Part shown: piece by piece, positions 52,342-57,901 of the stretch | How the letters are laid out: each line of letters starts with the position of its first letter | Numbering within the stretch: the stretch's first letter is position 1 | IMG/VR virus record: IMGVR_UViG_3300008111_000006 | Location: 32,405-96,404 of that record | Reading direction: 5' to 3' (one strand) | DNA: 64,000 nucleotides | Origin: a virus | Program-made: the position numbers and the translations under genes | Notes under the pieces: generated by a model | What the model saw: only the letters and a program-made list of their open reading frames with translations | What the model was told of the DNA's origin: nothing | Databases searched by the model: none

Positions 52342-52700
52342 TGCAAGCAGGGTTAGATGGAAACCCTTAAACACCTATCAAAACATAAATGCAAACGCAT
52401 ACAACGTAGAGGATATCATGAGTATCCCAACTTCTATTACTCGCTCAGCGGTAGTTGAAGAGATTGAATTAATGGAATTAGTTTAATCGGTGGGTCACAC
52501 TTACCTAGAAACAGAAAGGTGTAAAAAATAGAGTTGATCGTCAATACTCTATAAACAATTGACGAAAACAGGGTTGTTGGATAACCATGTTATAAATAAA
52601 ACCAAATATTTTGTTTATTTAGAAAAATAAACTAAGCTTGTGAATGATTTTCTTATGGCGATTTGATTGGACGAGGGTTCGACTCCCTCCATCTCCACTA
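52297..52700 (+). ncRNA. ssrA: tmRNA (ssrA) with a predicted 31-residue tag
   Basis: The 5' end GGGGATGGTTTTGGATTTGA pairs with the 3' CATCTCC in a 7-bp acceptor stem containing the G3-U70 pair that directs alanine charging. The T arm is GAGGG-TTCGACT-CCCTC. The segment ACTAAGCTTGTGAA matches the conserved 3' tmRNA region. The resume region ACATAAATGCAAACGC aligns with ATAGTCGCAAACGA of E. coli, giving GCA at 52391 as resume codon. The tag runs to TAA at 52484-52486: 31 residues, beginning ANAYNVEDIM and ending ELMELV. The discriminator A is at 52697 and CTA follows in place of CCA. Confidence 0.9.
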
Positions 52701-52768
52701 GTGTTGTCGGTTTCTTTGTTCCCTAAAAACAAAGTGGTGGAAGTTGATAGTAATCCTATCGGCCCTTT

Positions 52769-52798
52769 AACCCCTCAGAGTGAGGGGTTATTTTTTTT
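52769..52798 (+). terminator. terminator downstream of the tmRNA
   Basis: AACCCCTCA/TGAGGGGTT stem with loop GAG and a T8 tract; the trailer 52701-52768 also holds CTTTGTT/AACAAAG and GATAG/CTATC stems. Confidence 0.85.
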
Positions 52799-52839
52799 AT
52801 AATTTTAATATTTTGGGAAGGTACAAATTTGAAAATAAA

Positions 52840-53334
52840 ATGGATAAGGTATTAGTTTTAAATAATGACTATACTCCATTAAACTTGACTACACTTAAAA
52901 GGGGGTTTAAATTAGTATATAAAGGTAAGGCAGAAATAATTTATTATGATGAGTCAAATCCTATTATATCTAGTTTTAAAAATTTTAATAGACCTTCTGT
53001 AATTAGATTACACAGATTTATTTATACACCTTATAAAAAAGTACCTTTAAGTAGATATAATGTTTTTAGGAGGGATGATCATAAATGTGTATATTGTGGG
53101 ACAAATAAAAATTTAACTATTGATCACGTAATACCTAAATCTAGGGGTGGTGATAATACTTGGAAAAATTTAGTTACGTGTTGTGGTGTATGTAACCTTA
53201 AAAAAGATGATAGAACACCAGAAGAGGCTGGTATGTTGTTATTAAGAAAACCATATACTCCTACATATATTCAGTTTATTGAAAGAATGAATGGTGTAAT
53301 TAAAGAAGAGTGGAAACAATTTTTAATGGTATGA
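52840..53334 (+). CDS. HNH endonuclease (164 aa)
   Basis: It starts MDKVLVLNNDYTPLNLTTLK, a form common in Bacteroidetes HNH proteins. The nuclease core is CVYCGTNKNLTIDHVIPKSR and WKNLVTCCGVCNLKKDDRTP, with two CxxC zinc pairs and the catalytic DH. The ATG at 52840 is preferred over an upstream TTG that overlaps the terminator. It lies just downstream of the tmRNA. It may be a packaging-associated or homing nuclease; the sequence does not decide. Confidence 0.82.
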   Translation: MDKVLVLNNDYTPLNLTTLKRGFKLVYKGKAEIIYYDESNPIISSFKNFNRPSVIRLHRFIYTPYKKVPLSRYNVFRRDDHKCVYCGTNKNLTIDHVIPKSRGGDNTWKNLVTCCGVCNLKKDDRTPEEAGMLLLRKPYTPTYIQFIERMNGVIKEEWKQFLMV

Positions 53335-53501
53335 AAAAATTTTTTAGTTATCATAAACAAAAAGGGTATTTTAGGTTCAGAATATTTGGATATGGTTTAA
53401 CAATTTCCGATAGATTTACACTTAATCAAAAAAGAGGGCATGTGAAATACATTTACTTTTATGGATATGTAATTACTTTTTTAAAACCTAATAAATTTTA
53501 A
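53331..53501 (+). CDS. small basic protein (56 aa)
   Basis: Overlaps the HNH stop by 4 bases (ATGA). Aromatic/basic residues dominate (MKKFFSYHKQKGYFRFRIFG). No family. Confidence 0.5.
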   Translation: MKKFFSYHKQKGYFRFRIFGYGLTISDRFTLNQKRGHVKYIYFYGYVITFLKPNKF

Positions 53502-53502
53502 T

Positions 53503-54093
53503 ATGATAGAAAGAATAAAATTGTGGTGGGACTTTGATGGTAGATACTACCATAAAGATTTCATTCAAGGAGTAAAAAATCTTTGGAAATGGTTTCCTAC
53601 AATATGGAGAGATCGTGATTGGGACACCAACTTTATCTATGAAATAATTAAAGTAAAATTAAATAACCAATCGGATTATATTGGGGGTAAAAATAGACAC
53701 ACAAGAGCAAAACGTGATGCCGAATTAATGAAATTATGTTCTCGTTTAATCCAACGTTGTCAAGATGACCACTATGATATGGAATATATGGATTATCACG
53801 AATCAAATTACAATTTTTTAGATATCACCGATGAAGATGATATTCCTGAAAAATACAGAAAAGGTAAAAAATTGGATATTGAATTAGTTAGTGAAAACTT
53901 TGACGACTACTTTAAAAAATACTCGCGTCAATACAAACGTGTAATGTCAGGTGAGGTTAGTAGATTCAGAAGACCAATTGAAGAAAAAGACAAACAACTA
54001 ATCGCAATGGAGATTGCACATGAGAATCAGTATAGATGTCGTAAGTTACTTTTTAAAATAATGGAAAGATATATTGAAGGATGGTGGGATTAG
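53503..54093 (+). CDS. hypothetical phage protein (196 aa)
   Basis: Not recognised by function. It is rich in Trp, Tyr, Asp and Arg (LWWDFDGRYYHKDFIQGVKN) with an all-helical look, similar to conserved phage hypotheticals that follow other accessory genes. No catalytic motif seen. Confidence 0.6.
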   Translation: MIERIKLWWDFDGRYYHKDFIQGVKNLWKWFPTIWRDRDWDTNFIYEIIKVKLNNQSDYIGGKNRHTRAKRDAELMKLCSRLIQRCQDDHYDMEYMDYHESNYNFLDITDEDDIPEKYRKGKKLDIELVSENFDDYFKKYSRQYKRVMSGEVSRFRRPIEEKDKQLIAMEIAHENQYRCRKLLFKIMERYIEGWWD

Positions 54094-54106
54094 TTTATAA
54101 AATTAA

Positions 54107-54138
54107 TTTGTTTTTTTAAAAAAAAGTATTTACATTTG
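54107..54138 (+). promoter_or_regulatory. promoter (TTTG / TACATTTG)
   Basis: TTTG at 54107-54110 and TACATTTG at 54131-54138, 20 bases apart, before the small gene at 54156. Confidence 0.6.
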
Positions 54139-54155
54139 TTTTAAATTAGAAAATT

Positions 54156-54293
54156 ATGAAATCAGGTGCAAGTGGTAAAACTACTCATAGTAGAGTATCA
54201 GCAAAAGAACAATTGAGAGAAATAGAATTGAAAAGGGCATTAAAAATTTTGTCCCAATCTATGTTGAATTATATTAAGAATAATCCTAATTAA
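54156..54293 (+). CDS. small basic protein (45 aa)
   Basis: Reads MKSGASGKTTHSRVSAKEQL and continues helical to NYIKNNPN. The start is supported by a promoter 17 bases upstream and the stop is 1 base before the next start. Not recognised. Confidence 0.5.
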   Translation: MKSGASGKTTHSRVSAKEQLREIELKRALKILSQSMLNYIKNNPN

Positions 54294-54294
54294 G

Positions 54295-54471
54295 ATGGTA
54301 AGGGTTAGATTTCCAAATGAGACTTATTACGATGTTATCCCAAACTTCAATTGGAATGAATTCAAACCTGGTAAAATTAATAGTGAATTCGTTTTTGGGT
54401 GGTATCAAGATGTTTATATATCTGTCGATAGAGAAGATTACGATGAATATGTTACTAAAAAAAATAATTAA
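54295..54471 (+). CDS. small acidic protein (58 aa)
   Basis: Reads MVRVRFPNETYYDVIPNFNW and ends EYVTKKNN. Tightly packed between two other small genes. Aromatic and acidic; no family. Confidence 0.5.
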   Translation: MVRVRFPNETYYDVIPNFNWNEFKPGKINSEFVFGWYQDVYISVDREDYDEYVTKKNN

Positions 54472-54476
54472 TTAAT

Positions 54477-54701
54477 ATGAAAAAAATTTTATTAGATACC
54501 TTAATTATGTTATCAACAGGAATTGTTTCAGGAATTGGTTTTACTGCATTAACTATTGCATTGGATATGGGTATAAATAATTATTTTATATTTATTCCTT
54601 CTATTATAGTTAGTTGGTTAATACTTTACCCTTCATATAAATTTTGGTCGGATATCTTTAAAAAAATGTTAAATTATGAAAAATATAATCAAAAAGATTA
54701 A
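54477..54701 (+). CDS. small membrane protein with two spans (74 aa)
   Basis: Hydrophobic segments LDTLIMLSTGIVSGIGFTAL and YFIFIPSIIVSWLILYPSYK, then a charged tail. Overlaps the next small gene by 26 bases. Confidence 0.6.
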   Translation: MKKILLDTLIMLSTGIVSGIGFTALTIALDMGINNYFIFIPSIIVSWLILYPSYKFWSDIFKKMLNYEKYNQKD

Positions 54702-54792
54702 AGATCATATTTCATTGTGGTGGAGAAGAAATATTGTGGATTACTGCCCACCAGAATTAGAAGACGAGGAATTTTCAGAAAAATATAGATAA
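54676..54792 (+). CDS. very small protein (38 aa)
   Basis: MKNIIKKIKDHISLWWRRNI, then an acidic end. It overlaps the end of the membrane gene in another frame. It could be a peripheral membrane peptide; tentative. Confidence 0.4.
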   Translation: MKNIIKKIKDHISLWWRRNIVDYCPPELEDEEFSEKYR

Positions 54793-54803
54793 AAAATATA
54801 ATT

Positions 54804-55574
54804 ATGTCGAATTTTATTTATTCTAGAGTTACAATTGAGCCTTTAGGGGCTATGGACAAAATTTGCAACTTAATAATGGGTATGCCTGAATATGAGTATG
54901 GAAAAGAAACTACAACGGTAGTAAAAACATTTTATACAGAAGAAGAAATAAGAAAACCTTATAAAGGAGAAGAAACTGAATACCCAATAACTGAAGAGGG
55001 AGTTAATCACGGTTGGTTGTATGATAATGTAGGGACTAAATGGATTATAGTGAGTATTGATGATGATATTAGAATTGAATCACCATACTATATACCTGAT
55101 GGTTTTCTTATTAAACTATATAGTTTATGTGTTGATGAATTTGAGGGTGTTAGTATAACATGTAAGTGGTATGACGAAACAGAAACTCAGTGTGGTACTG
55201 CATTAATTTGGAATGGTATCTATACAGAAGATGAAGAAAATTTAATCGGTGAAGAAATTTCTGATCCTGTTTATGAAGTTACTGGAGAAGAAAACATTGA
55301 TGAAGTTAAAAAATGGATTTTAAGTGAAATTTCTGAAAACTCTTATATTAAATCTGAAGAAGTTGAGGAAATGGATGAGGAAAGACTTCGTGAGTTATTT
55401 GAAGATTGGAAAAGACAAGGTAAATGGGATCATATTGTTGAACGTCAGGAATCTATGTATTATTCTTGTGAAGAAGCAATAGAAACAGAGGACTTCAATT
55501 TCCCTATAACAAAAGTTAAAAAGATTGCAAATAGAAAGTATGAAATGATAACAAATTGTTACCCATTTCAATAA
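54804..55574 (+). CDS. Api92/DUF1281-like phage protein (256 aa)
   Basis: The pattern LYDNVGTKWIIVSI followed by RIESPYYIPDGFLIKLY resembles the ferredoxin-like domain of phage Api92-type proteins (N-x-G-T-K-W then S-P-Y-x-P). The C-terminal half is acidic and helical. Function is unknown in the family. Confidence 0.6.
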   Translation: MSNFIYSRVTIEPLGAMDKICNLIMGMPEYEYGKETTTVVKTFYTEEEIRKPYKGEETEYPITEEGVNHGWLYDNVGTKWIIVSIDDDIRIESPYYIPDGFLIKLYSLCVDEFEGVSITCKWYDETETQCGTALIWNGIYTEDEENLIGEEISDPVYEVTGEENIDEVKKWILSEISENSYIKSEEVEEMDEERLRELFEDWKRQGKWDHIVERQESMYYSCEEAIETEDFNFPITKVKKIANRKYEMITNCYPFQ

Positions 55575-55628
55575 ATAAGAAATAAATGAAAGTAAAGTTA
55601 TTAATAAAATATTAGTTAGAGATTGATT

Positions 55629-55931
55629 ATGTTTGAGATTATTGGTATTGTGTCTTTATTTGCGGTAGTATCTTTTTTACTGTTTATACAATATAGTTTA
55701 GTTGGTGCAGGTGTAATGAAAGAAAGTTTAAAGTGGTATGGGAAAGTTATTAGTTGGATCCCATTATTACCTTTTATTATATTTATTTTATTTTTTTTAA
55801 ATTTTATGGTTATGATAGTGTTAAATAAATTAGTTAAGTGGTTTGAATTAAATTGGGGATGGTTTTTTATAAATGGTAGAAATCAAGCGGTTTGGGCAGA
55901 ATATTTAAGAAAAAAATATGGTGAAGAATAA
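55629..55931 (+). CDS. membrane protein with two spans (100 aa)
   Basis: The ATG at 55629 is used. Hydrophobic segments are IIGIVSLFAVVSFLLFIQYS and WIPLLPFIIFILFFLNFMVM. The polar C-terminus ends KYGEE. Last coding gene before the tRNA arrays. Function unknown. Confidence 0.6.
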   Translation: MFEIIGIVSLFAVVSFLLFIQYSLVGAGVMKESLKWYGKVISWIPLLPFIIFILFFLNFMVMIVLNKLVKWFELNWGWFFINGRNQAVWAEYLRKKYGEE

Positions 55932-55936
55932 AAAAT

Positions 55937-55981
55937 AAAAAAATATTTTTAAAATATTGACTTTTTAGATAAACTTTTGTA
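55937..55981 (+). repeat. tRNA-array promoter, copy A
   Basis: A 45-bp segment identical to 57393-57437. It contains TTGAC (55957-55961) and a downstream AAACTTTTG, a Bacteroidetes-like promoter pair. Confidence 0.75.
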
Positions 55982-56012
55982 TAATTGGTTATATTTAATT
56001 AAAACAGTGAAA

Positions 56013-56099
56013 ATGAAAATACATAATATACATATTAATTTTAGCCAATGGTGTCAACCGTATATCGGCGGATTGGGGTATATTATGGATATAATTTAA
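56013..56099 (+). CDS. leader ORF of tRNA array 1 (28 aa)
   Basis: Starts MKIHNIHINFSQWCQPYIGG and stops at TAA 56097-56099. It is the same length as the leader ORF of the second array although the sequence differs. Codons 20-23 contain the antiterminator arm ATTGGGGT. Its role is probably to be translated, not to make a product. Confidence 0.5.
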   Translation: MKIHNIHINFSQWCQPYIGGLGYIMDII

Positions 56100-56157
56100 T
56101 TGATAGTTAAATAAAATCAAAGTGAAACCCCAATTCAGAAATGATTTGGGGTTTTTT
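56072..56157 (+). promoter_or_regulatory. candidate attenuator of tRNA array 1
   Basis: Segment 1 ATTGGGGT (56072-56079, in the leader ORF) can pair with segment 2 ACCCCAAT (56127-56134). Segment 2 can instead pair with segment 3 TTTGGGGTTT (56145-56154), which is a T-tailed terminator hairpin. The two pairings exclude each other. The first tRNA begins 10 bases later. Confidence 0.65.
56125..56157 (+). terminator. attenuator terminator hairpin, array 1
   Basis: AAACCCCAA/TTTGGGGTTT stem followed by TTTTTT. Confidence 0.75.
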
Positions 56158-56166
56158 AATTTATTA

Positions 56167-56242
56167 CGGTATGTGGCCAAGTAGGTTTAAGGCATCTCGC
56201 TGATATCGAGAAGATTCGTAGGTTCGATCCCTACCATACCGA
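56167..56242 (+). tRNA. tRNA-Ile (GAU)
   Basis: Acceptor CGGTATG/CATACCG, anticodon loop CTGATAT in a TCTCG/CGAGA stem, T arm GTAGG-TTCGATC-CCTAC, discriminator A. First tRNA after the attenuator and before the boxA. Confidence 0.9.
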
Positions 56243-56252
56243 CAGAACAAAA

Positions 56253-56261
56253 GTTCTTTGA
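56253..56261 (+). promoter_or_regulatory. boxA-like GTTCTTTGA in array 1
   Basis: Followed by ACATATTG, between tRNA-Ile and tRNA-Asn. Confidence 0.6.
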
Positions 56262-56282
56262 CATATTGTTATAAAAGTGAAT

Positions 56283-56355
56283 GACTCAGTAGCTCAGTTG
56301 GTAGAGCAATTGACTGTTAATCAATCGGTCGCAGGTTCGAATCCTGCCTGAGTCG
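56283..56355 (+). tRNA. tRNA-Asn (GUU)
   Basis: Acceptor GACTCAG/CTGAGTC, anticodon loop CTGTTAA, T arm GCAGG/CCTGC, discriminator G. Confidence 0.92.
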
Positions 56356-56356
56356 C

Positions 56357-56418
56357 AAACTAACACAGAATGAATGATACGAGCCTCACAAGTTCGAAAG
56401 GAGTCAGGGTGTTAGTTT
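56357..56418 (+). ncRNA. structured spacer between tRNA-Asn and tRNA-Tyr
   Basis: A perfect 10-bp outer helix AAACTAACAC/GTGTTAGTTT encloses 42 bases containing CAAGTTCGAAAGG. It could be a processing spacer, a degenerate tRNA or a small RNA. Confidence 0.4.
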
Positions 56419-56422
56419 AAAT

Positions 56423-56506
56423 GGGAATACGCCAAAGTTGGAGAGTTGGGGCAGACTGTAAATCTGTTGTCTTATGATTGAGTAGGTTCGAATCCTACTA
56501 TTCTCA
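56423..56506 (+). tRNA. tRNA-Tyr (GUA)
   Basis: Acceptor GGGAATA/TATTCTC, anticodon loop CTGTAAA, long variable arm as expected for bacterial Tyr, T arm GTAGG/CCTAC, discriminator A. Confidence 0.9.
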
Positions 56507-56507
56507 C

Positions 56508-56588
56508 AAAATATTAAAAGGAAGATTTCAGCAAAAATAACTACGAACTGCAAATTTGGATATGTAAAAACATTTTCCTGAATATTTT
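56508..56588 (+). ncRNA. structured spacer between tRNA-Tyr and tRNA-Trp
   Basis: Outer helix AAAATATT/AATATTTT continued by AGGAA/TTCCT, enclosing an ATGT/ACAT hairpin. Same design as the spacer at 56357. Confidence 0.35.
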
Positions 56589-56592
56589 ATTA

Positions 56593-56663
56593 GCGTCTCT
56601 GGTGTAACGGTAGCACCAACGGCTCCAACCCGTTAAGTAAGAGTTCGAATCTTTTGGGGCGCG
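56593..56663 (+). tRNA. tRNA-Trp (CCA)
   Basis: Acceptor GCGTCTC/GGGGCGC (two G-U pairs), anticodon loop CTCCAAC, T arm AAGAG/CTTTT, discriminator G. Confidence 0.88.
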
Positions 56664-56668
56664 CAAAT

Positions 56669-56744
56669 GGTGATGTAGCTCAGTTGGTAGAGCAATGGAC
56701 TGAAAATCCTTGTGTCGGTGGTTCGATTCCGTCCATCACCACCA
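56669..56744 (+). tRNA. tRNA-Phe (GAA), CCA encoded
   Basis: Acceptor GGTGATG/CATCACC, anticodon loop CTGAAAA, discriminator A and a genomic CCA at 56742-56744. Confidence 0.92.
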
Positions 56745-56752
56745 AATTTTAA

Positions 56753-56827
56753 CTGGGTATTGGCTAATTGGTAAGCCGCCACATTTGGGATGTGGACATA
56801 GTGTGAGTTCGAGTCTCGCTACCCAGA
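56753..56827 (+). tRNA. tRNA-Pro (UGG)
   Basis: Acceptor CTGGGTA/TACCCAG, anticodon loop TTTGGGA in CCACA/TGTGG, T arm GTGAG/CTCGC, discriminator A. Confidence 0.92.
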
Positions 56828-56834
56828 CTAATAT

Positions 56835-56908
56835 TGTCCTGTAGACGAATTGGCAAAGTCATCACGCTTTGAACGTGAAGTTTGGAAGTTCGAGCCTTCC
56901 CAGGACAA
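56835..56908 (+). tRNA. tRNA-Gln (UUG)
   Basis: Acceptor TGTCCTG/CAGGACA, anticodon loop CTTTGAA in TCACG/CGTGA, T arm GGAAG/CTTCC, discriminator A. Confidence 0.92.
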
Positions 56909-56910
56909 CT

Positions 56911-56984
56911 GTGTATGAAGCTAAAGAGGTCGAGGCGTCGGGTTGTGATTCCGATAATAGTGGGTTCGAGTCCCATCGTACACC
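56911..56984 (+). tRNA. tRNA-His (GUG)
   Basis: Acceptor GTGTATG/CGTACAC, anticodon loop TTGTGAT, T arm GTGGG/CCCAT, discriminator C. The base before position 1 is T, so the usual genomic G-1 is missing. Confidence 0.88.
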
Positions 56985-56988
56985 TAAT

Positions 56989-57075
56989 GGAAAGATGACA
57001 GAGTGGTTTATTGTGGCACCCTGCTAAGGTGTTGTACTCGTAAGGGTACCATAGGTTCGAATCCTATTCTTTCCG
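56989..57075 (+). tRNA. tRNA-Ser (GCU)
   Basis: Acceptor GGAAAGA/TCTTTCC, anticodon loop CTGCTAA, long variable arm with GTAC/GTAC stem, T arm ATAGG/CCTAT, discriminator G. Confidence 0.92.
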
Positions 57076-57083
57076 CAAAATAT

Positions 57084-57155
57084 GGGGATGTGATGTAACG
57101 GTGAACATGCTACTCTTATACAGTAGTCTCGGTGGTTCGACTCCACCCATCCCTA
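57084..57155 (+). tRNA. tRNA-Ile (UAU)
   Basis: Acceptor GGGGATG/CATCCCT, anticodon stem CTACT/AGTAG with loop CTTATAC, so anticodon UAU; T arm GGTGG/CCACC, discriminator A. Reads AUA directly, unlike the usual lysidine-modified CAU form. Confidence 0.82.
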
Positions 57156-57159
57156 CAAC

Positions 57160-57232
57160 ACACTCTTAGTTCAATGGATTAGAACCTATGACTACGGATC
57201 ATAAAATGGGAGTTCGAATCTCTCAGAGTGTA
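57160..57232 (+). tRNA. tRNA-Arg (ACG)
   Basis: Acceptor ACACTCT/AGAGTGT, anticodon loop CTACGGA in TATGA/TCATA, T arm GGGAG/CTCTC, discriminator A. Needs inosine editing at A34 to read CGN codons. Confidence 0.9.
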
Positions 57233-57234
57233 CA

Positions 57235-57301
57235 ATAAACTTATTTTTGCTACAATAAACAGATAAAGTTTATCATGCAAAATCTAGTTTAGTGAACTAA
57301 T
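57235..57301 (+). other. structured spacer between tRNA-Arg and tRNA-Cys
   Basis: ATAAACTT/AAGTTTAT and TTTTGC/GCAAAA arms plus AGTT/AACT near the 3' end. No tRNA or gene seen. Confidence 0.35.
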
Positions 57302-57375
57302 GGTCAGATGCCTGAGTGGTTTAAAGGGGTAGTCTGCAAAACTATTTTTCGGGGGTTCGAATCCCTCTCTGACCT
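57302..57375 (+). tRNA. tRNA-Cys (GCA)
   Basis: Acceptor GGTCAGA/TCTGACC, anticodon loop CTGCAAA, discriminator U as expected for Cys. Last tRNA of array 1. Confidence 0.9.
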
Positions 57376-57392
57376 CATAAATAAAAAAAATT

Positions 57393-57437
57393 AAAAAAAT
57401 ATTTTTAAAATATTGACTTTTTAGATAAACTTTTGTA
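57393..57437 (+). repeat. tRNA-array promoter, copy B
   Basis: Identical to 55937-55981 over 45 bp, with TTGAC at 57413-57417. Confidence 0.75.
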
Positions 57438-57487
57438 ACTTTGTGTATATTTAATTAAAAACGAAATAAAATTCAGTGAAAACTACA

Positions 57488-57574
57488 ATGACATACAGAT
57501 TAGAGGTTGCTAAGGCAAAAATGGATGGGGCGGATTCGCTTCTACCAAATCTTAGGGTATATCATTATAGTTAA
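57488..57574 (+). CDS. leader ORF of tRNA array 2 (28 aa)
   Basis: Starts MTYRLEVAKAKMDGADSLLP and stops at TAA 57572-57574. It has exactly the length of the array 1 leader ORF. Its codons 22-24 contain the antiterminator arm CTTAGGGT. Confidence 0.5.
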   Translation: MTYRLEVAKAKMDGADSLLPNLRVYHYS

Positions 57575-57634
57575 TCAAAAAAATTTAAAATACTATATTA
57601 TGGAAACCCTAAGTGAAAACTTAGGGTTTTTTGT
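57551..57634 (+). promoter_or_regulatory. candidate attenuator of tRNA array 2
   Basis: Segment 1 CTTAGGGT (57551-57558, in the leader ORF) is identical to segment 3 (57620-57627). Both are perfectly complementary to segment 2 ACCCTAAG (57606-57613). Segments 2:3 form a T-tailed terminator with loop TGAAAA; segments 1:2 would prevent it. The sequence differs from array 1 but the design is the same. Confidence 0.7.
57604..57634 (+). terminator. attenuator terminator hairpin, array 2
   Basis: AAACCCTAAG/CTTAGGGTTT stem, loop TGAAAA, then T residues. Confidence 0.8.
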
Positions 57635-57639
57635 TTTTA

Positions 57640-57648
57640 GTTCTTTGA
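57640..57648 (+). promoter_or_regulatory. boxA-like GTTCTTTGA in array 2
   Basis: Followed by CATATT, directly after the attenuator and 15 bases before tRNA-Ser. Confidence 0.6.
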
Positions 57649-57663
57649 CATATTAAAAAAAAT

Positions 57664-57749
57664 GGAAGAGTGGCAGAGTTGGTTTATTGCACCTGTCTTG
57701 AAAATAGGAGTACTTAACGGTACCGTAGGTTCGAATCCTACCTCTTCCT
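57664..57749 (+). tRNA. tRNA-Ser (UGA)
   Basis: Acceptor GGAAGAG/CTCTTCC, anticodon loop CTTGAAA, long variable arm (GTAC/GTAC), T arm GTAGG/CCTAC. The discriminator reads U where G is usual for Ser. Confidence 0.88.
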
Positions 57750-57751
57750 CA

Positions 57752-57897
57752 AAATGATAATAAAGGGATTGTTTCTGCAACAATTATTTTAGCCTTTTAA
57801 GCTCGGGGTCGTAGGTTCGAATCCTACCTGAGGACATTTATTGTCTTCAGTAGCTTAGTGGTAGAGCACGTATACAACCCAATCCTGATTATCATTT
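57752..57897 (+). ncRNA. candidate circularly permuted tRNA (Lys UUU-like)
   Basis: The 3' part of a tRNA comes first: anticodon-like loop CTTTTAA (57794-57800), T arm GTAGG-TTCGAAT-CCTAC (57811-57827) and acceptor strand CTGAGGAC (57828-57835). After a 7-base loop comes the 5' part: acceptor strand GTCTTCAG (57843-57850, pairing 8/8 with one G-U), TA, and D arm GCTT-AGTGGTA-GAGC (57853-57867). The ends AAATGATAAT...GGATTG and CAATCC...ATTATCATTT pair perfectly over 10+6 bp. The anticodon stem pairs 4/5 at best. Confidence 0.55.
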
Positions 57898-57901
57898 ATT
57901 A

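Noticed and set aside
56764-56976. Minus-strand open frame across tRNA genes
   Set aside because: It is the antisense of tRNA-Pro, -Gln and -His; the protein-like look (GLEPTI, GSETRT) is a known artefact of translated tRNA T arms.
57771-57835. A simple tRNA-Lys pseudogene (3' half only)
   Set aside because: Kept only as the alternative: the following segment supplies an exact 8-bp partner for its acceptor and a full D arm, and the outer ends pair over 16 bp, which a lone relic would not explain.
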